From positions 1 to 20,452 of the forward strand of contig DAFS01000038.1 in NCBI GenBank assembly GCA_002495525.1: 20,452 bases of DNA. Reading direction: 5' to 3'. Below the pieces are notes generated by a model. That model saw only the letters and a list, made by a program, of their open reading frames with translations, did no database searches and was not told the origin of the DNA. Below, piece by piece: positions 6,657 to 14,075 of the stretch; the first letter of the stretch is position 1; each line of letters begins with the position of its first letter. This DNA comes from Euryarchaeota archaeon UBA89. Lineage in GTDB: Archaea; Thermoplasmatota; Poseidoniia; Poseidoniales; Thalassarchaeaceae. The translations under genes were made by a program, and so were the position numbers.

Positions 6657-7886
6657 ATGGATGAGAGGATTGACATTCTTGGAGCAGGATTATCAGGCCT
6701 TGCTGCAGCAACAATTCTTGCTAAGGCAGGAAAAGATGTTCATGTCCATGAAATACGTAAAGATAGCGGAGCAAGATTTGATGGGGACTTCCAAGGAATT
6801 GAAAATTGGACAAGCGATATTGATTTTTTCGATGAGATGCGAGGATGGGGTTTAGACCCTGATGAATTTAAATCAAACGCGTTTGATGTAATAGATCTAA
6901 TACATCCAGATGACATTATTACAAATCCAAAAACAAAAGGTGCGGCATTCAGAGTTGTAGAAAGAGGAACCGATGAACATTGCATAGATCAAGGATTCAA
7001 AAGAATGGCAACTACTGCTGGAGCAAAAATCTACTATAATTCAAAAGTCGACCCTAATGACTGCGATATTATTGCAGCCGGGCCAAAAGAGTCCAGTGCG
7101 ATTGCTTTTGGAGAAATTTTTCACACAGATCACCCTAATCATGTAGCATTCCAATTAAACGATAAGCTAGCGCCAGGAGCTTATTCATATCTTATTGTCA
7201 TAGATGGAGTTGGATTAATCTGTACTTGTCTGTGGAGGCAGCAGAAGAAGTCTGGAAGATATCTTAATGAGACGATTGCTTGGTACGATCAACATTATGA
7301 ATTGAATAGAAAACCTATCAAGAGAGTGGGGGGTAAGGGAGACTTTAGTTTACCTACAAAATACATTCATGAAAATAAAATTTATGTTGGCGAAGCAGGT
7401 GGTTTACAAGACTTCATGTGGGGTTTTGGGATGAGATATGCCATTACTAGCGGAGTTTTGGCAGCCCAGTCAATATTAGAAGAATGTAATTATGAAACTG
7501 AAGTCAAAAAAAGATTGGTTCCTTTAATTAAAATTAGTGCTATCAATAGATTTCTGATGAATAGAGTCGGAGATAGAGGATTCAAAATGGTCGCGCAATA
7601 TTGGATGAGAGATCAAAAAAGAAAAGGGGATGGGCTGAGATTTATGAAATGGGTGTATCAACCAGGATTTGTCCGGAAATCTCTTTGGCCTGTAGTCAAG
7701 ATAGGAATGCTCAGGAAGAAAATACTTGGAGATGGAAGGATTGTGCATCGCATGCCATTCAGGAAGTCACTGAAGCGTGATTTATGGGAACCTAGCGCTG
7801 AAGCGATTAATATAGGAAAGCAATGGAATCAAGTTAGAAAGGGAGGAGGAAAACTCTCATTTACAGAATCAGATGCCCAAAATTAA
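6657..7886 (+). CDS. Geranylgeranyl reductase-like FAD-dependent oxidoreductase
   Basis: The 409-residue protein starts directly with an FAD Rossmann motif (ILGAGLSGLAAA, GxGxxG at residues 9-14) followed by the acidic-end strand VHVHE. A second FAD-contact segment, YVGEAGGLQDFMWGFGMRYA, begins around residue 243. This layout is that of the geranylgeranyl reductase / aromatic-ring hydroxylase flavoprotein superfamily. In archaea, members saturate the isoprenoid chains of membrane lipids or menaquinone; whether this one acts on lipids or on another substrate cannot be read from sequence. The C-terminal part is very basic (many Arg and Lys), possibly a membrane-associated tail. An upstream in-frame ATG at 6597 exists, but the 6657 start puts the FAD motif at the normal distance. 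It precedes the crotonase gene by 50 bases, so it could share a transcript with the catabolic block. Confidence 0.75.
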   Translation: MDERIDILGAGLSGLAAATILAKAGKDVHVHEIRKDSGARFDGDFQGIENWTSDIDFFDEMRGWGLDPDEFKSNAFDVIDLIHPDDIITNPKTKGAAFRVVERGTDEHCIDQGFKRMATTAGAKIYYNSKVDPNDCDIIAAGPKESSAIAFGEIFHTDHPNHVAFQLNDKLAPGAYSYLIVIDGVGLICTCLWRQQKKSGRYLNETIAWYDQHYELNRKPIKRVGGKGDFSLPTKYIHENKIYVGEAGGLQDFMWGFGMRYAITSGVLAAQSILEECNYETEVKKRLVPLIKISAINRFLMNRVGDRGFKMVAQYWMRDQKRKGDGLRFMKWVYQPGFVRKSLWPVVKIGMLRKKILGDGRIVHRMPFRKSLKRDLWEPSAEAINIGKQWNQVRKGGGKLSFTESDAQN

Positions 7887-7936
7887 CATTACATTGACTC
7901 CGTTTCTTTCATTAACGAATTGTCAGTGGGAGTGAC

Positions 7937-8797
7937 ATGACTTCGTGGCCAGACCTTGAGCCAATGCCCAACAATCTAGTGAATTATGGCGTTACTGAAA
8001 ACGGTATTGCTGTAATTGAGCTTATTTCAGATACAGATGGAAAACCTTTGGAAGAAGGAAGAACTTCTGTCAATACTTACACTCGTGAAATGTGGGAAGA
8101 TATTGATCAAGCAATTCTTAATGCGAGATTTGATGGAAATGTTTCAGTTATCTTACTAACAGGACATGGTGGAAAATTCTTTTCAGCGGGTGCGAGTATT
8201 AATTATCTGAATACACTTTCTCCAAGATACAAGTACTTCTTCTGTTTACATGCCAATGAAACATTATCGCGACTGGAGCAAACACCTAAACTTGTAATTG
8301 CGGCACTTAATGGACACACTGTAGGAGGTGGACTTGAAATTGCTATGGCAGCAGATATTCGAATTGCTCACAAAGGCAATTTCCAAATAGGGCTTCCAGA
8401 AGTATCTTTGGGTGTTTTAGCAGGAACTGGAGGAACTGCTCGCCTAGCTAGACTAGTTGGGAAAGCAAGAGCAATGGAAATTATGGTAACTGGACGAAAA
8501 TTCTCATTTGAGGAAGCTAGAGATATGGACCTTATTCACGATATATATGATAGTATAAGTTTAGATGAATTTAGAATGGATATAATAGATTATGCAGGAC
8601 AATTTACTCTACCACTTGCAGCCGCTAAAGCAATTGGGAATATCAAGCGTAGTGTACAAAGTGGTATAGAAATTCCATTGGAATATCATCTTGCTCTAGA
8701 GCGTGAATTACAATCAGATTTATTTCAATCAGAAGATGCTAAAGAAGGGATTGCCTCTTATGTTGAACGACGTACCCCTCGGTTTACAGGGAAATAA
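7937..8797 (+). CDS. Enoyl-CoA hydratase/isomerase family protein (crotonase)
   Basis: It is a crotonase-fold enzyme acting on a CoA thioester. The 286 residues include the oxyanion-hole segments GGKFFSAGA (79-87) and ALNGHTVGGGLEIAMAADI. Both hydratase glutamates are present: E134 in GGGLEIA and E155 in GLPEVSLG. Water addition to an enoyl-CoA is therefore chemically possible. The N-terminal 40 residues are longer than in a plain ECH. GGAG at 7930-7933 may be the ribosome-binding site. It sits directly upstream of the BoxB-like oxygenase. In the Box pathway the ring-cleaving lyase BoxC is also a crotonase, but BoxC is about 550 residues, so this half-sized protein is not an obvious BoxC. It may act on the ring product or in later beta-oxidation-like steps. 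Confidence 0.88.
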   Translation: MTSWPDLEPMPNNLVNYGVTENGIAVIELISDTDGKPLEEGRTSVNTYTREMWEDIDQAILNARFDGNVSVILLTGHGGKFFSAGASINYLNTLSPRYKYFFCLHANETLSRLEQTPKLVIAALNGHTVGGGLEIAMAADIRIAHKGNFQIGLPEVSLGVLAGTGGTARLARLVGKARAMEIMVTGRKFSFEEARDMDLIHDIYDSISLDEFRMDIIDYAGQFTLPLAAAKAIGNIKRSVQSGIEIPLEYHLALERELQSDLFQSEDAKEGIASYVERRTPRFTGK

Positions 8798-8817
8798 ATT
8801 TCTATGCTAATTGTACA

Positions 8818-8829
8818 TTTATTCATATA
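8818..8829 (+). promoter_or_regulatory. TATA-like box before the boxB-like gene
   Basis: TTTATTCATATA is centred about 28 bases upstream of the ATG at 8852, and there is no ribosome-binding site before that ATG. This is the arrangement of an archaeal promoter giving a nearly leaderless transcript. It suggests that the oxygenase gene has its own promoter, separate from the crotonase gene upstream. Confidence 0.45.
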
Positions 8830-8851
8830 CTAATATCGCTGCCGCAAATAT

Positions 8852-9997
8852 ATGGCAGACACAGAAATAGTAGAGGGTTACACGCCCAACTTTGAGGCTT
8901 GGATTAAAGATTTCAATGAATGGCAAACAAGAATTGGATTCGATCCGTCTTGGTTAGGAGATTATAGGTTCGATATCAAATTTGATTGGGACACTGCAGG
9001 AAGTCAGATAGAATTTGGAGATTTCAAAGGAATGCCCAAGTGGGAAAGAAGAATGCAAATCCCTCAACAAAATATTAGAGATGCTATCATTAGTATGGTA
9101 AGTGTACAAGGAGATACAGAATTTGCAAGTGTTGAACAACAAAATCATTTGTTGGAAACAGCACCAACAGAGTATGATAAAAAATCTGCAATGAGAATAA
9201 TGTGCGAAGAGCAAAGACATGGTTGGCAAATGGCATACTTGTTGTGCACTTACTTTGGAGAACAAGGTGTTAGAGAGGCTGCTAAGTTATTGGAAAGGAA
9301 TGCACAGGATGGAACCAGAATTCTGGGCTCATTTAATGCTCCTATAGATCATTGGTTAGATTTCTTCTGCTTTACACACTTCATAGATAGAGACGGGAAA
9401 TATCAATTAAAGATGCTTAGTACCTCTTCATTCAAACCTCTCGCCGCATCGATGGGACCGATGCTCAAAGAAGAATCATTCCACCTTGGAACAGGAGCAA
9501 ATGGACTTCGAAGAATCGTGAAACAAGGAGTAATACCTTGTGAATTACTACAGAAATATCTAAACAAATGGATTAGTACAGGATTAGATTTGTTCGGAAC
9601 AGATGATTCTACCAGTGCTCAATGGGCGTATGTCTACGGAGTTAAAGGACGGTATGATGAGAGAGAAAGTGATATAGAAGCTGACAGAGAACATTTGAAC
9701 GAAGCAAGTAGAGATTTGTATTTCCAAGAACTTCGTGAAGAAATGAGGAGAATCAGTAGTGCTAGAAAAGAAGGAGAACCAGAATTATTCATACCGTCTG
9801 ATAAATTTAATCGAGGCATTGGGAATTACGCAGGTAAGAATTATACGATTAGAGGAGAAAAATTCGAAGGGACTGATCAAGAATATCAGGATTACTTGAT
9901 AAGTGTACTACCTACTGATGAAGATGAAGATAAATTAATGAATGAATATATGAAACAAGAGTGGATACAATACCGCGAATGGAAAGGAAAAAAATAA
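8852..9997 (+). CDS. BoxB-like diiron oxygenase (benzoyl-CoA 2,3-epoxidase family)
   Basis: It is a ferritin-like diiron oxygenase. Known BoxB, with the reductase BoxA, uses O2 to form the 2,3-epoxide of benzoyl-CoA. From memory of bacterial BoxB, similarity runs over nearly the whole length: IEFGDFKG (BoxB has ITFGEHKG), VQGDTEFASVEQQNHL, EEQRHGWQMAYLL, FIDRDGKYQL, LKEESFHLGTG, and a C-terminal FNRGIGNYAG then LPTDEDED. Candidate iron ligands are E90, E119/E120 and H123 (ExxH), D179/D181, and E207/E208 with H211 (second ExxH). At 381 residues it is about 90 shorter than bacterial BoxB (about 470), mainly through a shorter N-terminus and smaller internal loops. The substrate could be benzoyl-CoA, another aryl-CoA or a different CoA ester. 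The PaaA subunit of phenylacetyl-CoA epoxidase is a more distant alternative. No reductase subunit is nearby. Confidence 0.88.
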   Translation: MADTEIVEGYTPNFEAWIKDFNEWQTRIGFDPSWLGDYRFDIKFDWDTAGSQIEFGDFKGMPKWERRMQIPQQNIRDAIISMVSVQGDTEFASVEQQNHLLETAPTEYDKKSAMRIMCEEQRHGWQMAYLLCTYFGEQGVREAAKLLERNAQDGTRILGSFNAPIDHWLDFFCFTHFIDRDGKYQLKMLSTSSFKPLAASMGPMLKEESFHLGTGANGLRRIVKQGVIPCELLQKYLNKWISTGLDLFGTDDSTSAQWAYVYGVKGRYDERESDIEADREHLNEASRDLYFQELREEMRRISSARKEGEPELFIPSDKFNRGIGNYAGKNYTIRGEKFEGTDQEYQDYLISVLPTDEDEDKLMNEYMKQEWIQYREWKGKK

Positions 9998-10000
9998 TTC

Positions 10001-10009
10001 GAGGGTGAT
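10001..10009 (+). promoter_or_regulatory. Strong Shine-Dalgarno site for the 187-residue protein
   Basis: GAGGGTGAT lies 3 bases before the ATG at 10013 and closely matches the complement of the 16S rRNA 3' end. Most genes in this window have weak or no such site, so this one stands out. It fits re-initiation on a transcript shared with the oxygenase gene 15 bases upstream. Confidence 0.5.
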
Positions 10010-10012
10010 TTT

Positions 10013-10576
10013 ATGCAACATGTAGCACTTTTAGCTTTTGATAAAGAAAAATGTAAGCCATTCTTTGAAAGACTTACAGAATTATTTTATGAACATCATC
10101 ATTCAGAACAACAGAATCCTGATGAATATGAGAAATTACTTTACATGGTCAAAAGACCATATGATAACAATATGTTAGATATGATTGATGACTGGATGGG
10201 ATTAGGTCACAGAGAATGGAGAGAAGAGACGACTAGAGAAGTCAAATTAGCATTGTATGCTATTAGATATCCAGATACATTATTGTTAGACAGTTTCACG
10301 GCAAAACCTCGATCAGATATCAGAAGACTTTCGTCATATCTTCATTTCACACACCATACATATGCTATTTGGGATGAAGATACCAGAAAAGGTTTGGAAA
10401 AAATAGGGATTAAAATCCCATCTACAGAAACAGCTGATCCATTTATTTATGGTGCATATGTAAGTGCTATCGAACTATTGAAAGATGTTGCACCATTTAC
10501 ATGTTTCTTAGAGCACGATGTCCCTAGACAACGATTATTTCAGTCTGCACTTGCCGCATATGGAAGAGAAAATTGA
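10013..10576 (+). CDS. Unrecognised 187-residue protein following the boxB-like gene
   Basis: I do not recognise this family. The protein is soluble, helical and rich in Tyr, His, Asp and Glu, with no membrane segment. Visible features are a histidine cluster EHHH at 27-30, a Trp-rich segment DDWMGLGHREWREE at 59-72, and RLSSYLHFTHH at 105-115 followed by AIWDEDTRKGL. This last stretch, and DPFIYGAYVSAIELL later on, faintly recall helix-hairpin-helix glycosylase-fold proteins of the pattern SKxLHF-fpiyDs, but that is only a visual impression. There are no paired ExxH motifs as in PaaC or BoxB. It follows the oxygenase by 15 bases behind a strong ribosome-binding site and precedes the 3-hydroxyacyl-CoA dehydrogenase by 36 bases, so it is probably co-expressed with both. 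It could be an accessory or assembly factor of the oxygenase, or unrelated. Confidence 0.8.
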   Translation: MQHVALLAFDKEKCKPFFERLTELFYEHHHSEQQNPDEYEKLLYMVKRPYDNNMLDMIDDWMGLGHREWREETTREVKLALYAIRYPDTLLLDSFTAKPRSDIRRLSSYLHFTHHTYAIWDEDTRKGLEKIGIKIPSTETADPFIYGAYVSAIELLKDVAPFTCFLEHDVPRQRLFQSALAAYGREN

Positions 10577-10612
10577 GCAAGGCCTATTTGCCTAAAGCCA
10601 TAACGACTAGCC

Positions 10613-11503
10613 ATGCAAGTACATACCGTTGCTGTTGTCGGCGCTGGAACAATGGGTTCAGGGATTGCTCAAATCTGTGCTCAAAAGGGTTGGCAAACTC
10701 GATTATGTGATGCTTTTCCGGAGAGTTTAGAAAAAGGAATGGAGAATATTGAGAGATTCTGGGATAAAGGAATTGAGAAAGGGAAAACAACAAAACAGGA
10801 AAAAAAAGAATGGAGTAAAAATCTTGAGTTTTGTATAGATCTAACTGAAGCAGTAGATGGTGCCGACTTAGTTATAGAAGCAGTTCCTGAGATATTGGAA
10901 TTAAAGAAAGAAATTTTTATCCAATTGGAAGAAATTGCACCTAAGAATGCAATACTTGCCACTAATACGTCCAGTATCTCAATATCAAGTATAGCAAATG
11001 TCACGTCATGTCCTGAAAGAATAATTGGCATGCATTTCTTTAATCCGGTGCCAATAATGAAACTTCTAGAAATTGTAAAACATGAAAAATGTTCAGAGAA
11101 AACTATTTCTTTTGCAGAATTAGTGGGAGAGAAATTAGGTAAAGAAACTATTCTTGTAAAAGATATTCCTGGTTTTGCAACTAGTAGATTAGGTGTAGTA
11201 CTTGGAAATGAGGCGATTAGAATGTTATCTGAGGGAGTAGCTTCAGCAAGTGATATTGATACTGCTATGAAACTTGGATATAAACACCCTATGGGTCCTT
11301 TGGAACTTTCTGACTTAGTAGGTTTAGATGTAAGGAGAGATATATTGAACAGTTTAGCAGAATCTTTTGATGATGATTCATATAGACCTCATCCTCTTTT
11401 GGATAAATTAGTTTCGGAAGGAAGCTTGGGTCGGAAAACAAAAAAGGGAATCTATATTTGGGATGAAAATGGAAAGAAAGAAAGGAATGACTTACCTGGA
11501 TAG
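10613..11503 (+). CDS. 3-hydroxyacyl-CoA dehydrogenase (Hbd/PaaH-like)
   Basis: It oxidises a (3S)-3-hydroxyacyl-CoA with NAD, as in beta-oxidation or in the last steps of the Box and Paa ring-degradation routes (3-hydroxyadipyl-CoA). The 296-residue protein has the NAD-binding GAGTMGSG motif (10-17), LVIEAVPE (E93), ATNTSSISI with the catalytic Ser120, and HFFNPVPIMKLLEIV with H141 and E153. The C-terminal dimer domain carries AMKLGYKHPMGPLELSDLVGLD, then GRKTKKGIY. The segment usually reading PGFxxNR is PGFATSR, so Ser191 stands where the classical enzyme has an active-site Asn. I recall bacterial homologues with the same variant, so it probably defines a subfamily rather than a dead enzyme. 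It follows the 187-residue gene and precedes the SemiSWEET gene by 11 bases. Confidence 0.93.
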   Translation: MQVHTVAVVGAGTMGSGIAQICAQKGWQTRLCDAFPESLEKGMENIERFWDKGIEKGKTTKQEKKEWSKNLEFCIDLTEAVDGADLVIEAVPEILELKKEIFIQLEEIAPKNAILATNTSSISISSIANVTSCPERIIGMHFFNPVPIMKLLEIVKHEKCSEKTISFAELVGEKLGKETILVKDIPGFATSRLGVVLGNEAIRMLSEGVASASDIDTAMKLGYKHPMGPLELSDLVGLDVRRDILNSLAESFDDDSYRPHPLLDKLVSEGSLGRKTKKGIYIWDENGKKERNDLPG

Positions 11504-11514
11504 GACGTGCCTAA

Positions 11515-11829
11515 ATGCCAAGTCTTTTTGTTGAATTATTGGGAATAATTGCTGGAACTCTCGGCGTAATTGCATGGGTCCCTCAATTGAATGAAGTATG
11601 GAGACAAAAAAAACATGAGGGAATCTCGTTATCAACGCTATACTTAATCTGTACAGCATTGTTGTTGTGGCTGATTTATGGATTTATCATTGGATCGATC
11701 GCTATAATAGTCTCAAACCTTGCAGCATTATATTGTATCCTGATTATTATCTTTGGAGTCAATAAATTAAGAGAAACTGATACTTATTTATTCTTCACCA
11801 AAATTTGGCTTTCTTTTGTCCAAAAATGA
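11515..11829 (+). CDS. SemiSWEET-type PQ-loop transporter
   Basis: This is a 104-residue membrane protein with three hydrophobic helices (about 5-24, 40-60 and 62-82) and the hallmarks of a SemiSWEET half-transporter. The PQ dipeptide lies at 23-24 in IAWVPQLNEVWRQKK, a Trp in LLLWLIYG ends helix 2, and a conserved Asn (N68) sits in helix 3. Such proteins dimerise to form a sugar or small-solute uniporter in the cytoplasmic membrane. The C-terminal 20 or so residues form a soluble tail whose codons overlap the end of the convergent crotonase gene by 42 bases. It follows the 3-hydroxyacyl-CoA dehydrogenase on the same strand. The substrate is unknown, and its place beside catabolic genes may be coincidental. 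Confidence 0.82.
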   Translation: MPSLFVELLGIIAGTLGVIAWVPQLNEVWRQKKHEGISLSTLYLICTALLLWLIYGFIIGSIAIIVSNLAALYCILIIIFGVNKLRETDTYLFFTKIWLSFVQK

Positions 11830-12576
11830 AGAAACCCCCTCCACAAAATCAGGAGTTAAAGAAGAATTAGTGATTAACAACTTCTCAAATTCAAGCTGAG
11901 TTTCCATAAAAGTTGATGTAGATGCGTCAATTAATTGCTTTGTATATTTACGACTTGATTCAGCCCAACTACCCCATTTTTCTGCTACTTTAATGGCACT
12001 TTGAATGAGTTCATCTGATTCTACTAGTTCATCAACTACACCATATTCTAGAGCTTTATTACCATCCCATACTTGATTTTCAAAAAAGAACTTTTTTGCT
12101 CTTTGGGTTCCAACAAGTCTAGGAAGTAACCACGTACTGCCACCATCCGGAGATAACCCTAGAGAGAAGAATGCTGCTGCTAACTTTGCTTCTGGAATAC
12201 ATACTCTATAATCTGCACACAGGGCTAAACCTAACCCACCACCTGCTGCAGAACCATTTATTGCCGCAACAAAGATTTTCTCAGAAGCACGAATTTTCAA
12301 TTCCATAGGGTGGAGAAGTGATGTCAGACCACCTACTAAATCAGCAATACTACCATCATCTATTGCAGAAGCAAATGAATCTATATCAGCTCCAGAACAA
12401 AAGAATTTTCCTGTTCCTGTCATTACTATTGATTTAATTGATTTATCATCCAATAAGCTATTCATAATATCAGACATTGATTTCATTGATTCCATATTTA
12501 ATCCATTTCTTGAGGTTTCTGCTGATAGAGTAACCAAAGACACACCATTAGCAAGATGTTCAACTGTAATAGTCAT
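11788..12576 (-). CDS. Enoyl-CoA isomerase, PaaG-like crotonase family
   Basis: This is a 262-residue crotonase with the oxyanion loop GKFFCSGADI (57-65) and AAINGSAAGGGLGLALCADY. The hydratase glutamates are missing: Gly/Leu stand at the first position (GGGLGLA) and FFSLG replaces the PEINLG-type segment. An aspartate is retained in LGLSPDGGSTWLLPRLVG (D144), as in PaaG and related enoyl-CoA isomerases, where it acts as the base. An isomerase role, such as shifting a double bond or opening an epoxide-derived ring to an oxepin, is therefore more likely than hydration. It is divergent from the aldehyde dehydrogenase with a 68-base promoter gap. Neighbouring crotonases and the BoxB-like oxygenase suggest a shared pathway. 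Confidence 0.88.
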   Translation of the reverse strand: MTITVEHLANGVSLVTLSAETSRNGLNMESMKSMSDIMNSLLDDKSIKSIVMTGTGKFFCSGADIDSFASAIDDGSIADLVGGLTSLLHPMELKIRASEKIFVAAINGSAAGGGLGLALCADYRVCIPEAKLAAAFFSLGLSPDGGSTWLLPRLVGTQRAKKFFFENQVWDGNKALEYGVVDELVESDELIQSAIKVAEKWGSWAESSRKYTKQLIDASTSTFMETQLEFEKLLITNSSLTPDFVEGVSSFLDKRKPNFGEE

Positions 12577-12644
12577 GAATATCGGAGAAGGTATTCACTA
12601 TTAGAATGCGTGAATATCTAAAGTAAGTACTCCTCGCACAGTTC
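12577..12644. promoter_or_regulatory. Divergent promoter between isomerase and aldehyde dehydrogenase
   Basis: This 68-base gap serves two divergent genes. GAATATCTAAAG around 12612-12623 is a TATA-like box about 28 bases before the ATG at 12645, and no ribosome-binding site precedes that ATG, so leaderless transcription is likely. On the other strand, an AT-rich stretch around 12595-12605 could serve the isomerase gene. A shared promoter suggests joint regulation of the two enzymes. Confidence 0.4.
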
Positions 12645-14063
12645 ATGCATACACGAGACCAACTGTATATCAATGGAAAATGGGTTCAACCAATGGGAAC
12701 TGGGAGTATAGATGTAATTAATCCTGCAACAGAGGAAATAATAGGAAAAATTCCCGTTGGTTCAGCAGATGATGTTGATAAAGCCGCTTCAGCAGCGAGA
12801 ATTGCTTTTGATTCATGGGCGAAAAGTAGCATTGAGGAACGAATAAATATTCTAAATGCCCTCTCAAATGCACTGAAGGAAAAAGGAGAGAGTATTGCTC
12901 AGACAATTACTGCAGAAGTTGGCACCCCCATTGGATATTCTAGAGTAGCAATGGTTGGGACACCCAGGGTTGTTTCTAGAAGTTACGCGAAAATTCTAGA
13001 AAATTTTGATTGGGAAGAAAAGGTAAGAAACTCAATTATTTGTAAAGAGCCAATAGGAGTTTGTGCATTCATAACACCTTGGAACTTCCCTCTACATCAG
13101 ATTATTGGAAAAGTTGCTCCTGCGATTGCTGCAGGTTGTACGATGATATTAAAACCATCAAAAGAAGCCCCTTTAAGCGCATTTATCTTAGCAGATATAT
13201 TACATGAAATTGGATTACCACCAGGAGTTTTTAATTTAGTTTCAGGGCACGGCTCTGAAATTGGAAATTATATGTCTAGTCATCCTGAAGTCGATATGGT
13301 GTCATTCACAGGATCAACTGGAGCAGGAGTTGCAGTAAGTGAAGCAGCAGCAACTACCGTAAAGAGAGTTACATTAGAATTAGGTGGTAAAAGTGCAAAT
13401 GTAGCACTAGATGATGCTGACCCAATTTTAGTAGCAAAGAAAGCCATAGGAGCTTGCCATCAAAATAGTGGACAAACATGTTCTGCACTAACGAGACTTA
13501 TTATCCCTGAATCTATGAGTGATGAAGTTTACGAAATCATAGCAAAAAAGAATAATTCATATACGGTAGGAGACCCTTTGGAAGAAAATACAAGATGTGG
13601 CCCAATGGTAAGTTTAAGACAACAAAAAAGCGTGAGTACATATATTCAATCTGGAATTAGTGAAGGAGCAACTTTGGTATCAGGGGGACTTGGTATGCCT
13701 GAAGGGATTTCGAAAGGATACTACGTGAAACCAACTATATTTGCAAATGTTTCTCCAGATATGAAAATTTGGAAAGAGGAAATTTTCGGCCCTGTTTTAG
13801 TGATTACAACTTATAAATCTGAAGAAGAAGCTCTTATTTTAGCAAATGACTCGATATATGGCTTATCAGGAGGAGTATGGTCTAAAGATGAAGAAAGAGC
13901 CATAAGATTTGCTAAAGAAATGAGGACTGGGCAAGTTAGTGTAAACGGTGGGGCATTCAATGTTAGTGCGCCTTTTGGAGGTTACAAACTTTCAGGAAAT
14001 GGAAGAGAACTTGGGACCCACGGACTCAATGAATTTCTCGAGATAAAATCTATACAACTTTAG
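12645..14063 (+). CDS. NAD(P)-dependent aldehyde dehydrogenase
   Basis: This is a complete 472-residue member of the classical aldehyde dehydrogenase family, oxidising an aldehyde to the acid (or semialdehyde to the acyl acid). Conserved parts are FITPWNFP (N147), ILKPS (K170), FTGST (221-225), LELGGKS (general base E245), SGQTCSA (nucleophile C279), EEIFGPV, and SVNGGAFNVSAPFGGYKLSGNGRELG at the C-terminal side. The substrate cannot be read from the sequence. The context, with a BoxB-like oxygenase, two hydratases, an isomerase and a dehydrogenase nearby, makes a ring-cleavage semialdehyde (the BoxD or PaaZ step) a reasonable guess. However, BoxD proteins are about 50 residues longer and diverge from this class, so a general aldehyde or succinate-semialdehyde-like enzyme is also possible. 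Confidence 0.93.
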   Translation: MHTRDQLYINGKWVQPMGTGSIDVINPATEEIIGKIPVGSADDVDKAASAARIAFDSWAKSSIEERINILNALSNALKEKGESIAQTITAEVGTPIGYSRVAMVGTPRVVSRSYAKILENFDWEEKVRNSIICKEPIGVCAFITPWNFPLHQIIGKVAPAIAAGCTMILKPSKEAPLSAFILADILHEIGLPPGVFNLVSGHGSEIGNYMSSHPEVDMVSFTGSTGAGVAVSEAAATTVKRVTLELGGKSANVALDDADPILVAKKAIGACHQNSGQTCSALTRLIIPESMSDEVYEIIAKKNNSYTVGDPLEENTRCGPMVSLRQQKSVSTYIQSGISEGATLVSGGLGMPEGISKGYYVKPTIFANVSPDMKIWKEEIFGPVLVITTYKSEEEALILANDSIYGLSGGVWSKDEERAIRFAKEMRTGQVSVNGGAFNVSAPFGGYKLSGNGRELGTHGLNEFLEIKSIQL

Positions 14064-14075
14064 ATAAAATATTAA

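Noticed and set aside
8852..9997. Assignment of the oxygenase as PaaA (phenylacetyl-CoA epoxidase subunit)
   Set aside because: The segments around both ExxH sites, the GDFKG start and the C-terminal FNR-IG match BoxB rather than PaaA, and no PaaB, PaaC, PaaD or PaaE genes are nearby.
10574..10597. Possible hairpin between the 187-residue gene and the dehydrogenase gene (AGGC/GCCT)
   Set aside because: The stem is only four base pairs and there is no following T-run, so it is no better than chance.
10681..11031. 116-residue minus-strand frame inside the 3-hydroxyacyl-CoA dehydrogenase gene
   Set aside because: It mirrors conserved dehydrogenase codons and has no independent support.
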